Of a stretch of 6,565 bases of DNA, positions 1-6,153 are shown piece by piece; positions within the stretch are counted from its first letter, which is position 1, and every line of letters starts with the position of its first letter. This DNA comes from Candidatus Ethanoperedens thermophilum (GTDB taxonomy: Archaea; Halobacteriota; Methanosarcinia; Methanosarcinales; EX4572-44): the NCBI GenBank assembly GCA_012910725.1, contig WNEG01000071.1, positions 937-7,501 on the forward strand, read 5' to 3'. Made by a program: the position numbers and the translations under genes. The notes below the pieces were generated by a model. That model was not told the origin of the DNA and ran no database searches. It worked only from the letters and a program-made list of their open reading frames with translations.

Positions 1-18
1 TGCTAACGCAATCGAGAA

Positions 19-774
19 TTATTTCCGCACACGGAGTGTGTGGTTCTGCAGAACAAAGTTGTGCAGTTTCTTGAATTTTTGCACGACCGTACACATTAGA
101 CATTTTATTTTGTTTTTAGTCTCATCTCTGTTCTTTATTTTTTCCTCGCCCAAAAACTCCCGCTCATGCCTATCTAAAATTTTTTTTGCTGTTTTAGTGG
201 GACGTATGTATCCAATATATTTCCCACTCCTGATTATATTAATGTCAGCAAATCTTGCCCGTTCAGAAATGGTAATGCTCACATTAGAAATTTTCTTTAG
301 TAAATTAGTAGTAAAACCTGCGATCTCGTTAATATCACCTGCATCGAAATCAAGCTTTTTTAAATCCAGTACTGCTTTTATAACAGTATCGATATCGATA
401 TCAACATCAGTATCGTAGTTATGTGGGTGTGGATCAAATTCCTCAATACTATCAAATATTTTGTTATCCCGCTGTCCACGACGAGGTTCAAATTTCAGGT
501 TGCAAAGGACTCTGTCAACTTCTCTCTTAAACGTATAAAATGAATCATCTCGATATATGCTGCTGTATCTGATATAACACCCTTCATCTCTTGTGCCAGG
601 GCCTTTGCCCACCCGTACATAGCACACAATCTCGAGATTATCCAATTTCTTACTAAGGTAAAGATCGGTCCTGCTATTGAAAAACTTATTAACGATCTCT
701 TCATCTCTTTGTTCCAGCGTCTCTGGATACAACTGTTGTCCAGTTTGATCGTCATAAACTCTTAATCGTGTCAT
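19..774 (-). CDS. Hypothetical basic protein, last gene of the tubulin-like operon
   Basis: I do not recognise this 251-residue protein. It has no signal peptide or membrane helix, so it is probably cytoplasmic. Residues 1-115 form a mixed alpha/beta region with a Gly-rich turn (VGKGPGTRDEG, 55-65). An acidic stretch (DTDVDIDIDT, 121-130) follows. Residues about 131-203 alternate helices and strands and end in GYIRPTKTAKKIL (188-200), which faintly recalls the wing and last helix of archaeal winged-helix domains; this is only a guess. The C-terminal 60 residues are Lys/Arg-rich and contain C225-x2-C228 with H238 and H245, a possible but non-canonical zinc site. The start ATG shares its A with the TAA stop of the upstream GTPase gene (TAATG) and has no clear Shine-Dalgarno, so translation is probably coupled. 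It may be an adaptor or regulator for the GTPase and tubulin-like protein. The reading frame is secure; the function is unknown. Confidence 0.85.
   Translation of the reverse strand: MTRLRVYDDQTGQQLYPETLEQRDEEIVNKFFNSRTDLYLSKKLDNLEIVCYVRVGKGPGTRDEGCYIRYSSIYRDDSFYTFKREVDRVLCNLKFEPRRGQRDNKIFDSIEEFDPHPHNYDTDVDIDIDTVIKAVLDLKKLDFDAGDINEIAGFTTNLLKKISNVSITISERARFADINIIRSGKYIGYIRPTKTAKKILDRHEREFLGEEKIKNRDETKNKIKCLMCTVVQKFKKLHNFVLQNHTLRVRK
25..43. repeat. Inverted repeat (hairpin) at the 3' end of the operon
   Basis: CCGCACAC and GTGTGTGG flank a GGA loop, forming an eight-pair stem with one G-T pair. It overlaps the last codons of the final gene. It is followed, in the direction of transcription, by AAATAATT rather than a clean T run, so it is not a classical terminator; it could stabilise the mRNA 3' end or be a coincidence of the coding sequence. 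Confidence 0.5.
43..54. repeat. Perfect 12-nt palindrome next to the hairpin
   Basis: GTTCTGCAGAAC is a perfect palindrome that abuts the hairpin at 25-43. It lies within the coding end of the last gene. Palindromes of this size can be dimeric protein sites or parts of repeat elements, but no second copy is visible in the window. Confidence 0.5.
387..400. repeat. Short GATATC tandem palindrome in coding DNA
   Basis: TATCGATATCGATA is a perfect 14-nt palindrome made of a repeated ATCGAT unit. It encodes part of the acidic Asp-Val/Ile-Asp stretch (residues 121-130) of the last operon gene, and is most simply explained by alternating Asp (GAT) and Ile (ATC, ATA) codons. Confidence 0.5.
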
Positions 775-2123
775 TATTTTAGCATATCGTTTATTAATTC
801 ACCAAATCCAAAGGTAAACACATTCCCAGCGTAATCTCGCATTGGTTTACGTTTATTTTTGTCAACCTGTTCGGTATAGTAAAACACTGGATAAATTGAA
901 ACATCGCCCACCACACGTAATAATTGTTGAATTCGTATGTCATGTATAAATTTATTGCTTATGAATTTTTTGAAGTTATTATAATCATTCTCAGGATCTT
1001 CATTTTTCTCTTTATCTTTATACTCGTCCACAAATAAATCACATTTTGTAATCACCACACAGGAGTCTATTATTCTCCTTTTTGGAATTTTCTTAAGTAT
1101 TTTTATGTACTCTATAATTCCCATCTGGTCAAAGTCTGGATGTTTTTCCCCATCAATAATAAATATTAATTTATCGGATTTTTTAACATCTTTAGCAAGT
1201 TTTGCAAATATCTTTTCGTTTTTATCATGTTTATCTTCTTTTTTGTCCATATATTCATTGATCTTTTCTAAATATGGACCTGGATAGTCAATCATTTTGA
1301 ATAAAATATTTTTAATAAATAAGCTTCCATATTCATAGGTGAAATGATAATCTTTAACATCTGTAGTATGTTTAGGCCAATCTATCCCTATGGTGTGTAA
1401 TTCATTAATTAGCTCTAAAAGATCATCGCTTGGATTAACAGGAGCGGATGCCTCCAGATAGCAGCCAGCCATAAAAAGAGATTTGCCTGAATTTGCTGGT
1501 CCAAACATAAACAGTTTTGGACCTTTAAAGGTGTACATAGCAAACTCTTTAAAAAAATATATAAAAATTGATACAACTATAACATCACTGATAGTAGTAT
1601 TAATATTATTTTCAATATATGGTGATAGATGATAATTGAAGAATACAAAAATAATCAAACCAGCTAAAAGCACACTGATATTCCTGGCAGCCCATTTAAA
1701 TTCCGATTCCCCCCTTAGAATTCCTAAACCACCACCCAACACAAACCCAACAAAGATGCCAAACACGGGCCATTCGATGTTTCTGCTCCAATGAATGTTT
1801 GAAAAAATAATTCCCTTGGATATGTAAATTACTAATATAATAATAGATATTGATAAAAGAATCGCTTGCATTCTTTTTTTTCTATCTACAAACATGAGCA
1901 ACAAAGAACCTATATAAAATCCAGTAAAAAAAGTTATTAAAATTTGAATGCCTGCTGGATTTATATGGTAGATTGTTTGTGTAATATACCCCATCAACAC
2001 CCCGTGTTCTCCTGACCGAATAGAGAGATTTAACAGGGAAGGTGTAAACAGGATAAGTATTATGAAATAAACTAAAAATTTTATATATTCTTTATTTTTA
2101 AATATGAATGTCTTTATAGACAT
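774..2123 (-). CDS. Multi-pass membrane protein with C-terminal P-loop GTPase domain
   Basis: This 449-residue protein probably binds and hydrolyses GTP at the cytoplasmic face of the membrane. Six hydrophobic helices are visible at about 12-32, 55-78, 87-104, 118-136, 149-165 and 178-194. The connecting loops fit the positive-inside rule (DRKKR at 80-84 inside), placing both termini in the cytoplasm. The G domain starts right after helix 6: G1/Walker A is GPANSGKS (208-215), a candidate switch I Thr is T253 or T254, G3 is DYPG (279-282), and G4 is TKCD (359-362), whose Lys and Asp favour guanine. A Lys/Asp/Glu-rich insert lies at 287-304. The G4 motif and the switch DxxG argue against an ABC or AAA ATPase. 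The family resembles TRAFAC-type GTPases found beside FtsZ-like proteins, but the subfamily is unassigned. The gene overlaps the upstream tubulin-like gene by 10 nt and the downstream gene by 1 nt; its own ribosome binding site is weak (ATGGAA). The membrane half is notably AT-rich. Confidence 0.9.
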   Translation of the reverse strand: MSIKTFIFKNKEYIKFLVYFIILILFTPSLLNLSIRSGEHGVLMGYITQTIYHINPAGIQILITFFTGFYIGSLLLMFVDRKKRMQAILLSISIIILVIYISKGIIFSNIHWSRNIEWPVFGIFVGFVLGGGLGILRGESEFKWAARNISVLLAGLIIFVFFNYHLSPYIENNINTTISDVIVVSIFIYFFKEFAMYTFKGPKLFMFGPANSGKSLFMAGCYLEASAPVNPSDDLLELINELHTIGIDWPKHTTDVKDYHFTYEYGSLFIKNILFKMIDYPGPYLEKINEYMDKKEDKHDKNEKIFAKLAKDVKKSDKLIFIIDGEKHPDFDQMGIIEYIKILKKIPKRRIIDSCVVITKCDLFVDEYKDKEKNEDPENDYNNFKKFISNKFIHDIRIQQLLRVVGDVSIYPVFYYTEQVDKNKRKPMRDYAGNVFTFGFGELINDMLK

Positions 2124-5100
2124 TTTTTAAGTTCCATTTCTTCATAATTATTTAATAACATCTCATCGATATTTTTTTCATTTTGCAGGAACCGTATTTT
2201 GTCTTCTTCCTTCTCAAGATTGAATATCTTATCTCTCTTAACAAACTTCCCGTTCTCAAGCATGTATGAATGATGGAAAAAAACTATTTTATCAGGATTT
2301 TGCTCAATACTCTTGTAGCTCTCATAATATCCAGATTTGGGATCCACGACACTGCGAATATTATCGGCAAAAACCCCTGCTACAAATAAGACTATGCCAA
2401 CTCCCCACGAATCCCCCCATGGACACCGCCAATCAGAATAATTTGCATCCACAAGACTGAACGCTTCCCTGATCATTTGTCTTGATTTTACAAACTCTGG
2501 GCTAACATCTGCAATGCTTACAAACGATAGCATTGCTTTGCTTTTCTCCCACCTCTTTGCACTGTCTTTTGTTTCAAAAACCCGTCTTACTAACATATTG
2601 TATCTATTATCTATTGTACGTCCAATCCCATCCTGCAAACTTCGTTTCAGAGTGCGTACTTCTGATTCAACTTCCAGTATTTTATTTATATCAGCTTCGA
2701 TTGCGGTTGCTTTGAATATATCAGTAGGCTGCATCTCAATAAGGTATCTAATCTCATCACTATCTCCTTTAGCACCTGAAATAGCTTTCATAGTCCGGTC
2801 TATATTTGCAATGGTAGAATGATATTTTTTAAGATGGCGTGAGTGCCCCCTGAGATCTGCTGTTAGACTTGTTAGCTTATTCTCAAGTTCTTTGTATGCT
2901 TCCATCTTTTCTTTGATTTTGTCAAGCTCACTGGTCTTTTCCCCCATTTCATCTCGTTTTTCCCCCATCTTCTCCCTGAAACCAAGGTGAGATAAAATAA
3001 CCTGCTCGATATTCGTTTTTCTACGTCTTGCTGGATCATGCAAACACCCGTCCAACTCTAAAAACAGGTTTGATTCTGCACCTGGATAGCTTCCCCTAAC
3101 TTCCTCTACTATTTTCTTAGTTATGTTGTCAGTCTTTTCATGAACCTTGTAATCTATGTTATAATCATATACAACGTTGATATGATTGCCATCAACATTA
3201 AACACATGATTGTTGTTCAATTCCACCTTCTTTCGAGTATATCTGTTTCCAGCTTCTCTTTTCTCTTTTAATCGGCCGGTTGGTAATATAGCCCCAAGCA
3301 TTTTATCAATAATAGGAATTTTTAATCCAGCTTTAATATATGCCTTTTTTAACTCCTTAAGATCGTTCAAACTTCGTTTAATTAACCCGGCATCTTCATA
3401 GGTCAATCCTGTTGTATTCAGTTTTTGCTCTGTGATGTGAAGAATATCCTCAATAGTATGCGTTGACTCTGCATCCACACTACTAATTCTATGATATGAG
3501 TTTATCCTACTCACAAATTCATTAAGTTCGCTCTTAAGATTTTTGAGATTACTCTTTAGTATTTCACCAAGTTCATCAATAGAACCAAGGTACTCTATGT
3601 CACTTTTTACATCCTCATACCACTTTTGATTCTCGTTTGTTACCTGGCTTTTTGTTTCTTCTTCATAGTCCTTAATTTGATTATCCAACGATTTTATCTC
3701 ATTATTTAAACGTTTGTTTTGATCGCTCAGAAGATCGGTTTCTTTTCTGACCTGGTTCAGTTTCCTGCCAAGGCTGCTTTCATCAGCTTTAACAATATTT
3801 TTAAGCGTATCCTTGATGATACTGTCATGGACCCTGTTAATTCTGCCAAGAACATTTTTCATTCTTTCGATCATTTCAATATCATTTACCATGATCTTAC
3901 AAAGGTCTGAATCTATATCGTCCCTGAAACCTTCAGCAAGCGACATAGTGTCTACTTCTGACTTGACACTTGAAATCCACTGTTCGATCTCCTCTGAGCC
4001 GGAACCTCTTATTCCATCAACCAGTGCTTTTTTTAAGTTTTTCACACTGTTATACTCAAGTTCTTTAAAGAAATCATGCTCAAGTACCATCTTAAAGCTA
4101 GAAAACCTATCTTCTATGAATGATTTGTCCTCATCCTGGAGTGTCATTCTATCTCCAGAAGAGTCTTCATTAGTATATTTTTCAATAAATTTTTCAATCG
4201 TAGTATATAATTTCCCTTCGGCTGCAAGCGATGTTTTTTTATCCTGAAAAGTTTCTACAAGTTCATCTTTAACCTGTTTGATGGATTCTACATTATAACG
4301 TACTAACTGGGGGCTGGCTATAACAAATGGTGCAAAATACGGGAGGTCTTCAAAAAGCGACTGTGCTGGATTATTATAATGTGATATTAATATGTATGAG
4401 AACGTCTCATCAAACTGTTTTAATAGTTTCTCGTGTTCATGGGATGCTCTCTGTTTTCCAGGGTACTGTGTAACCTCCATCGGCACAAGCACGATATCTT
4501 TGAATGGGGTGTCCCTGTTCAAACTTGCATATTCCAATTCACTGAGCATAGCAAAACTATTTGCTTTTTCATCAATGCTCTCTCGCAACGTGGATAAAAT
4601 TCCAAAAAGGGTGATGTTTGATGTTGGTTGAATGTTTTTGAGTTTTTTTGCTAAATCAAAAGCCATCCCGGAACCAGTTCCGCCCCCCAATCCAACAACG
4701 ATAGCTATCTTTGTAGAAGTAAGCAAATCAATATCAAAGAGTCTTCCACAGAGTGCCTTATAATATATTGCCTTTCCAACCGCTCTTTTTCTGTAAACCC
4801 CCTTCGAAAAATTCAACTCTGAGAAGTTTTCATAACTCATAACCTTTGTAAGCCAATCTTCACCAAGTTGATCATCATTGATCCACCACACCGATGCCCC
4901 GGTACTCTGCTTTATGTCGTCTCCAATTCCAACAAGATCAAAAGGACTTTGCAGGACCATTTCTTTCGTAATTAACTTATACTCAATGTCAATTCTACCA
5001 ATTTCTTTGTCTGCACTGCCTGTTTCAGAACTATATTCTTCTTCTACTTTATTGATTATTTTTTTTATTTGTTCAATTTTTGTCCTGTCATAGTTCTCTT

Positions 5101-5269
5101 CATCAATAGCAGTATCCACAATGGTAATATTAACCATGCTGCGGTTAAACTTGGGTCGAAGTATCTCTCGAAGAACCCATTCCGTCTCAAGCATTGTATA
5201 AACAAGTTCCTTGCCAGCACCGCCTATAGCAAATATGCGTCCTGGAAATGTTATATCTGTTTCAGGCAT
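2114..5269 (-). CDS. Large FtsZ/tubulin-like GTPase with coiled-coil extension
   Basis: This 1051-residue protein has an N-terminal tubulin/FtsZ-type nucleotide-binding domain (about 1-330). Its T1-like loop is FAIGGAGKEL (13-22) and the G-box signature is GLGGGTGSG (193-201). The following segment FGILSTLRESIDEKAN (222-237) aligns by eye with the FtsZ region after the G-box, and FKDIVLVPME (256-265) with the FtsZ IVIPN strand. The spacing from T1 to the G-box, about 175 residues, is much longer than in FtsZ (under 100). The T7 loop region (299-315) lacks a clear NxDxxD; E307 or D308 may serve as the catalytic acid. Beyond the GTPase lie a mainly helical region (about 330-495), a first coiled coil (about 496-590), an alpha/beta segment (about 600-760), a second coiled coil (about 762-880) and a C-terminal Trp-rich hydrophobic patch (945-968). 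There is no signal peptide. It is likely a cytoskeletal or membrane-remodelling NTPase that works with the GTPase encoded next. Superfamily is confident, function inferred. Confidence 0.92.
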   Translation of the reverse strand: MPETDITFPGRIFAIGGAGKELVYTMLETEWVLREILRPKFNRSMVNITIVDTAIDEENYDRTKIEQIKKIINKVEEEYSSETGSADKEIGRIDIEYKLITKEMVLQSPFDLVGIGDDIKQSTGASVWWINDDQLGEDWLTKVMSYENFSELNFSKGVYRKRAVGKAIYYKALCGRLFDIDLLTSTKIAIVVGLGGGTGSGMAFDLAKKLKNIQPTSNITLFGILSTLRESIDEKANSFAMLSELEYASLNRDTPFKDIVLVPMEVTQYPGKQRASHEHEKLLKQFDETFSYILISHYNNPAQSLFEDLPYFAPFVIASPQLVRYNVESIKQVKDELVETFQDKKTSLAAEGKLYTTIEKFIEKYTNEDSSGDRMTLQDEDKSFIEDRFSSFKMVLEHDFFKELEYNSVKNLKKALVDGIRGSGSEEIEQWISSVKSEVDTMSLAEGFRDDIDSDLCKIMVNDIEMIERMKNVLGRINRVHDSIIKDTLKNIVKADESSLGRKLNQVRKETDLLSDQNKRLNNEIKSLDNQIKDYEEETKSQVTNENQKWYEDVKSDIEYLGSIDELGEILKSNLKNLKSELNEFVSRINSYHRISSVDAESTHTIEDILHITEQKLNTTGLTYEDAGLIKRSLNDLKELKKAYIKAGLKIPIIDKMLGAILPTGRLKEKREAGNRYTRKKVELNNNHVFNVDGNHINVVYDYNIDYKVHEKTDNITKKIVEEVRGSYPGAESNLFLELDGCLHDPARRRKTNIEQVILSHLGFREKMGEKRDEMGEKTSELDKIKEKMEAYKELENKLTSLTADLRGHSRHLKKYHSTIANIDRTMKAISGAKGDSDEIRYLIEMQPTDIFKATAIEADINKILEVESEVRTLKRSLQDGIGRTIDNRYNMLVRRVFETKDSAKRWEKSKAMLSFVSIADVSPEFVKSRQMIREAFSLVDANYSDWRCPWGDSWGVGIVLFVAGVFADNIRSVVDPKSGYYESYKSIEQNPDKIVFFHHSYMLENGKFVKRDKIFNLEKEEDKIRFLQNEKNIDEMLLNNYEEMELKKCL

Positions 5270-6042
5270 TACCTCACCTCTCGATCACTTAATGATGATC
5301 CACGTAGATAACCAATAATAAAACTCACGATAATTAAAAATATACAAATAGCATTTAACCAGAGACTGTTTTTAATTTTTATTATTCCAAGCAGAAGAAG
5401 GTGATTTGAATATTTAATATTACTCATCTGTGAAGCAAGATTTTGAGCATCGGTGACCAGACCACGATTGAATAATTTTCTTACCTCCTGTTTCATGCGA
5501 TCAAGCTCCTCCCATCTGATTTGCTGCATGGTTTCCTCGAACTTTTCTTTTTTGTAGATCGCTAATTCAAAAAGTTTAACGTCAACAACCTTTCCATTGG
5601 CATCAACTTCATAAAGTTTCAGTTTACCCTCCTGAAATTTGGTGATTACCACATCAGTTGATTCGCATTTGATGGTGCTTTTACCATCTGGAGCCTTGCC
5701 AGCGATAGAAATACTAATACTATCTTTTCGCGGTAGTGAAGATAGATTTAAGGCGATGCTTTGTTTATACCTATCCTGGCTATTTACATACTTATTCAAC
5801 TCACCAAAGTCATATAATGGTTGATCGTCAGATATAAGCAATAAATTAGTCTCTATATTAAAATATTTGGCGTCTTCATAGTGATAATCGCTAACTTCGA
5901 TGGTAAAGTTGATCTGTTGCCCTTCATGAAGCTTTTCAGGTAAGCTTCCGGACACGACTTCTACCTGCGCAGCATAAGAATTTGGAACCTGGCAGAGAAT
6001 TAGTAGTAGTGATAGCACAAAAATGATAGAAACATGTCTCAT
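5269..6042 (-). CDS. Secreted-side single-pass membrane protein, first gene of operon
   Basis: I do not recognise the family of this 257-residue protein. Residues 1-25 form a Sec signal peptide (short MRH start, hydrophobic core 4-16, likely cleavage near SYA-AQ at 24-26). Cys17 is not in a proper lipobox because Leu precedes it. Residues about 26-135 are beta-rich (for example EGQQINFTIEV, 40-50), suggesting an Ig-like sandwich outside the cell, with two N-glycosylation sequons (N45-F-T, N99-L-S). A helical stretch (about 160-215) leads to one membrane helix (227-246) and a short cytoplasmic tail (RGSSLSDREVR). The topology is thus type I: outside domain, one helix, 11-residue inner tail. 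The ATG is the first in-frame start after a TAA at 6055-6057. The 3' end carries the ribosome binding site of the tubulin-like gene and the stop overlaps its ATG. It could be a surface anchor or sensor for the inner machinery; this is inference. Confidence 0.87.
   Translation of the reverse strand: MRHVSIIFVLSLLLILCQVPNSYAAQVEVVSGSLPEKLHEGQQINFTIEVSDYHYEDAKYFNIETNLLLISDDQPLYDFGELNKYVNSQDRYKQSIALNLSSLPRKDSISISIAGKAPDGKSTIKCESTDVVITKFQEGKLKLYEVDANGKVVDVKLFELAIYKKEKFEETMQQIRWEELDRMKQEVRKLFNRGLVTDAQNLASQMSNIKYSNHLLLLGIIKIKNSLWLNAICIFLIIVSFIIGYLRGSSLSDREVR
5274..5280 (-). promoter_or_regulatory. Strong ribosome binding site of the tubulin-like gene
   Basis: On the minus strand the sequence GAGGTGA lies 4 nt before the ATG at 5269 and matches the archaeal 16S anti-Shine-Dalgarno. 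It is embedded in the last codons (Asp-Arg-Glu-Val-Arg) of the upstream membrane protein gene. It is the only strong site in the operon and supports the chosen start. Confidence 0.8.
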
Positions 6043-6067
6043 TTGTATAACTTCTTAAACCATATAA

Positions 6068-6075
6068 TACATAAA
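6068..6075 (-). promoter_or_regulatory. Candidate TATA box of the four-gene operon
   Basis: The minus strand reads TTTATGTA here, centred about 30 nt upstream of the first ATG (6042). Archaeal transcription usually begins roughly 22-27 nt after the TATA centre, which would put the start only a few nt before the ATG and give a leaderless or nearly leaderless mRNA. This fits the lack of a Shine-Dalgarno in front of the gene. No experimental support; AT-rich DNA makes chance matches common. Confidence 0.45.
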
Positions 6076-6086
6076 TGTTGTGCAGG

Positions 6087-6094
6087 ATAAATAA
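6087..6094. promoter_or_regulatory. Second AT-rich TATA-like site in the divergent region
   Basis: ATAAATAA on the plus strand (TTATTTAT on the minus strand) could serve either direction. On the minus strand it is preceded by a purine-rich BRE-like run (GAAAAAG) and would give a leader of about 20 nt for the operon. On the plus strand it would start the radical SAM mRNA near 6116 with a leader of about 40 nt. Without mapping of transcript starts the choice between this and the 6068-6075 site is open. Confidence 0.3.
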
Positions 6095-6153
6095 CTTTTT
6101 CAGGCAGATGTTTTTTTATTGAGAGAGAACTATTAGTGGATGCAGGTTGTACA

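Larger units (their letters stand above)
19..6042 (-). other. Four-gene operon with overlapping genes
   Basis: The four minus-strand genes have junctions TAATG (1-nt overlap at 5269), a 10-nt overlap (2114-2123) and TAATG (1-nt overlap at 774). No promoter or terminator space exists between them, so one transcript starting in the 6043-6153 region is expected. Only the second gene has a strong ribosome binding site, so the third and fourth probably rely on translational coupling. The operon may continue to the left, because no clear terminator is visible before the window edge. Confidence 0.85.

Noticed and set aside
38..418. Plus-strand open frame of 126 codons opposite the last operon gene
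   Set aside because: It is antisense to a well-supported overlapping operon gene, has no ribosome site I can see, and its Ser/Phe/Ile-rich translation is what the complement of Lys/Glu/Asp-rich coding gives.
495..755. Minus-strand open frame of 86 codons inside the last operon gene
   Set aside because: It lies out of frame within the 251-residue protein; the longer frame is joined to the upstream gene by TAATG and has more natural composition.
774..2123. Reading the P-loop protein as an ABC or AAA ATPase
   Set aside because: There is no ABC signature or AAA second region of homology, and TKCD with DYPG fits G4 and G3 of a GTPase.
3813..4247. Plus-strand open frame of 144 codons opposite the tubulin-like gene
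   Set aside because: It is a Ser-rich antisense shadow of a long, motif-bearing gene and has no supporting signals.
5968..6042. Lipoprotein signal at Cys17 of the first operon protein
   Set aside because: The residue before Cys is Leu rather than Gly, Ala or Ser, while a good AxA-like cleavage site follows at 23-26.
6058..6086. GTTGTGCAG at 6077-6085 shared with 58-66, a possible repeat flanking the operon
   Set aside because: Only nine bases match and the flanks differ, which is expected by chance in 6.5 kb.
6111..6117. Run of seven T before the radical SAM gene, read as an archaeal terminator on the plus strand
   Set aside because: No plus-strand gene ends upstream, so there is nothing to terminate; it is more likely AT-rich promoter DNA.
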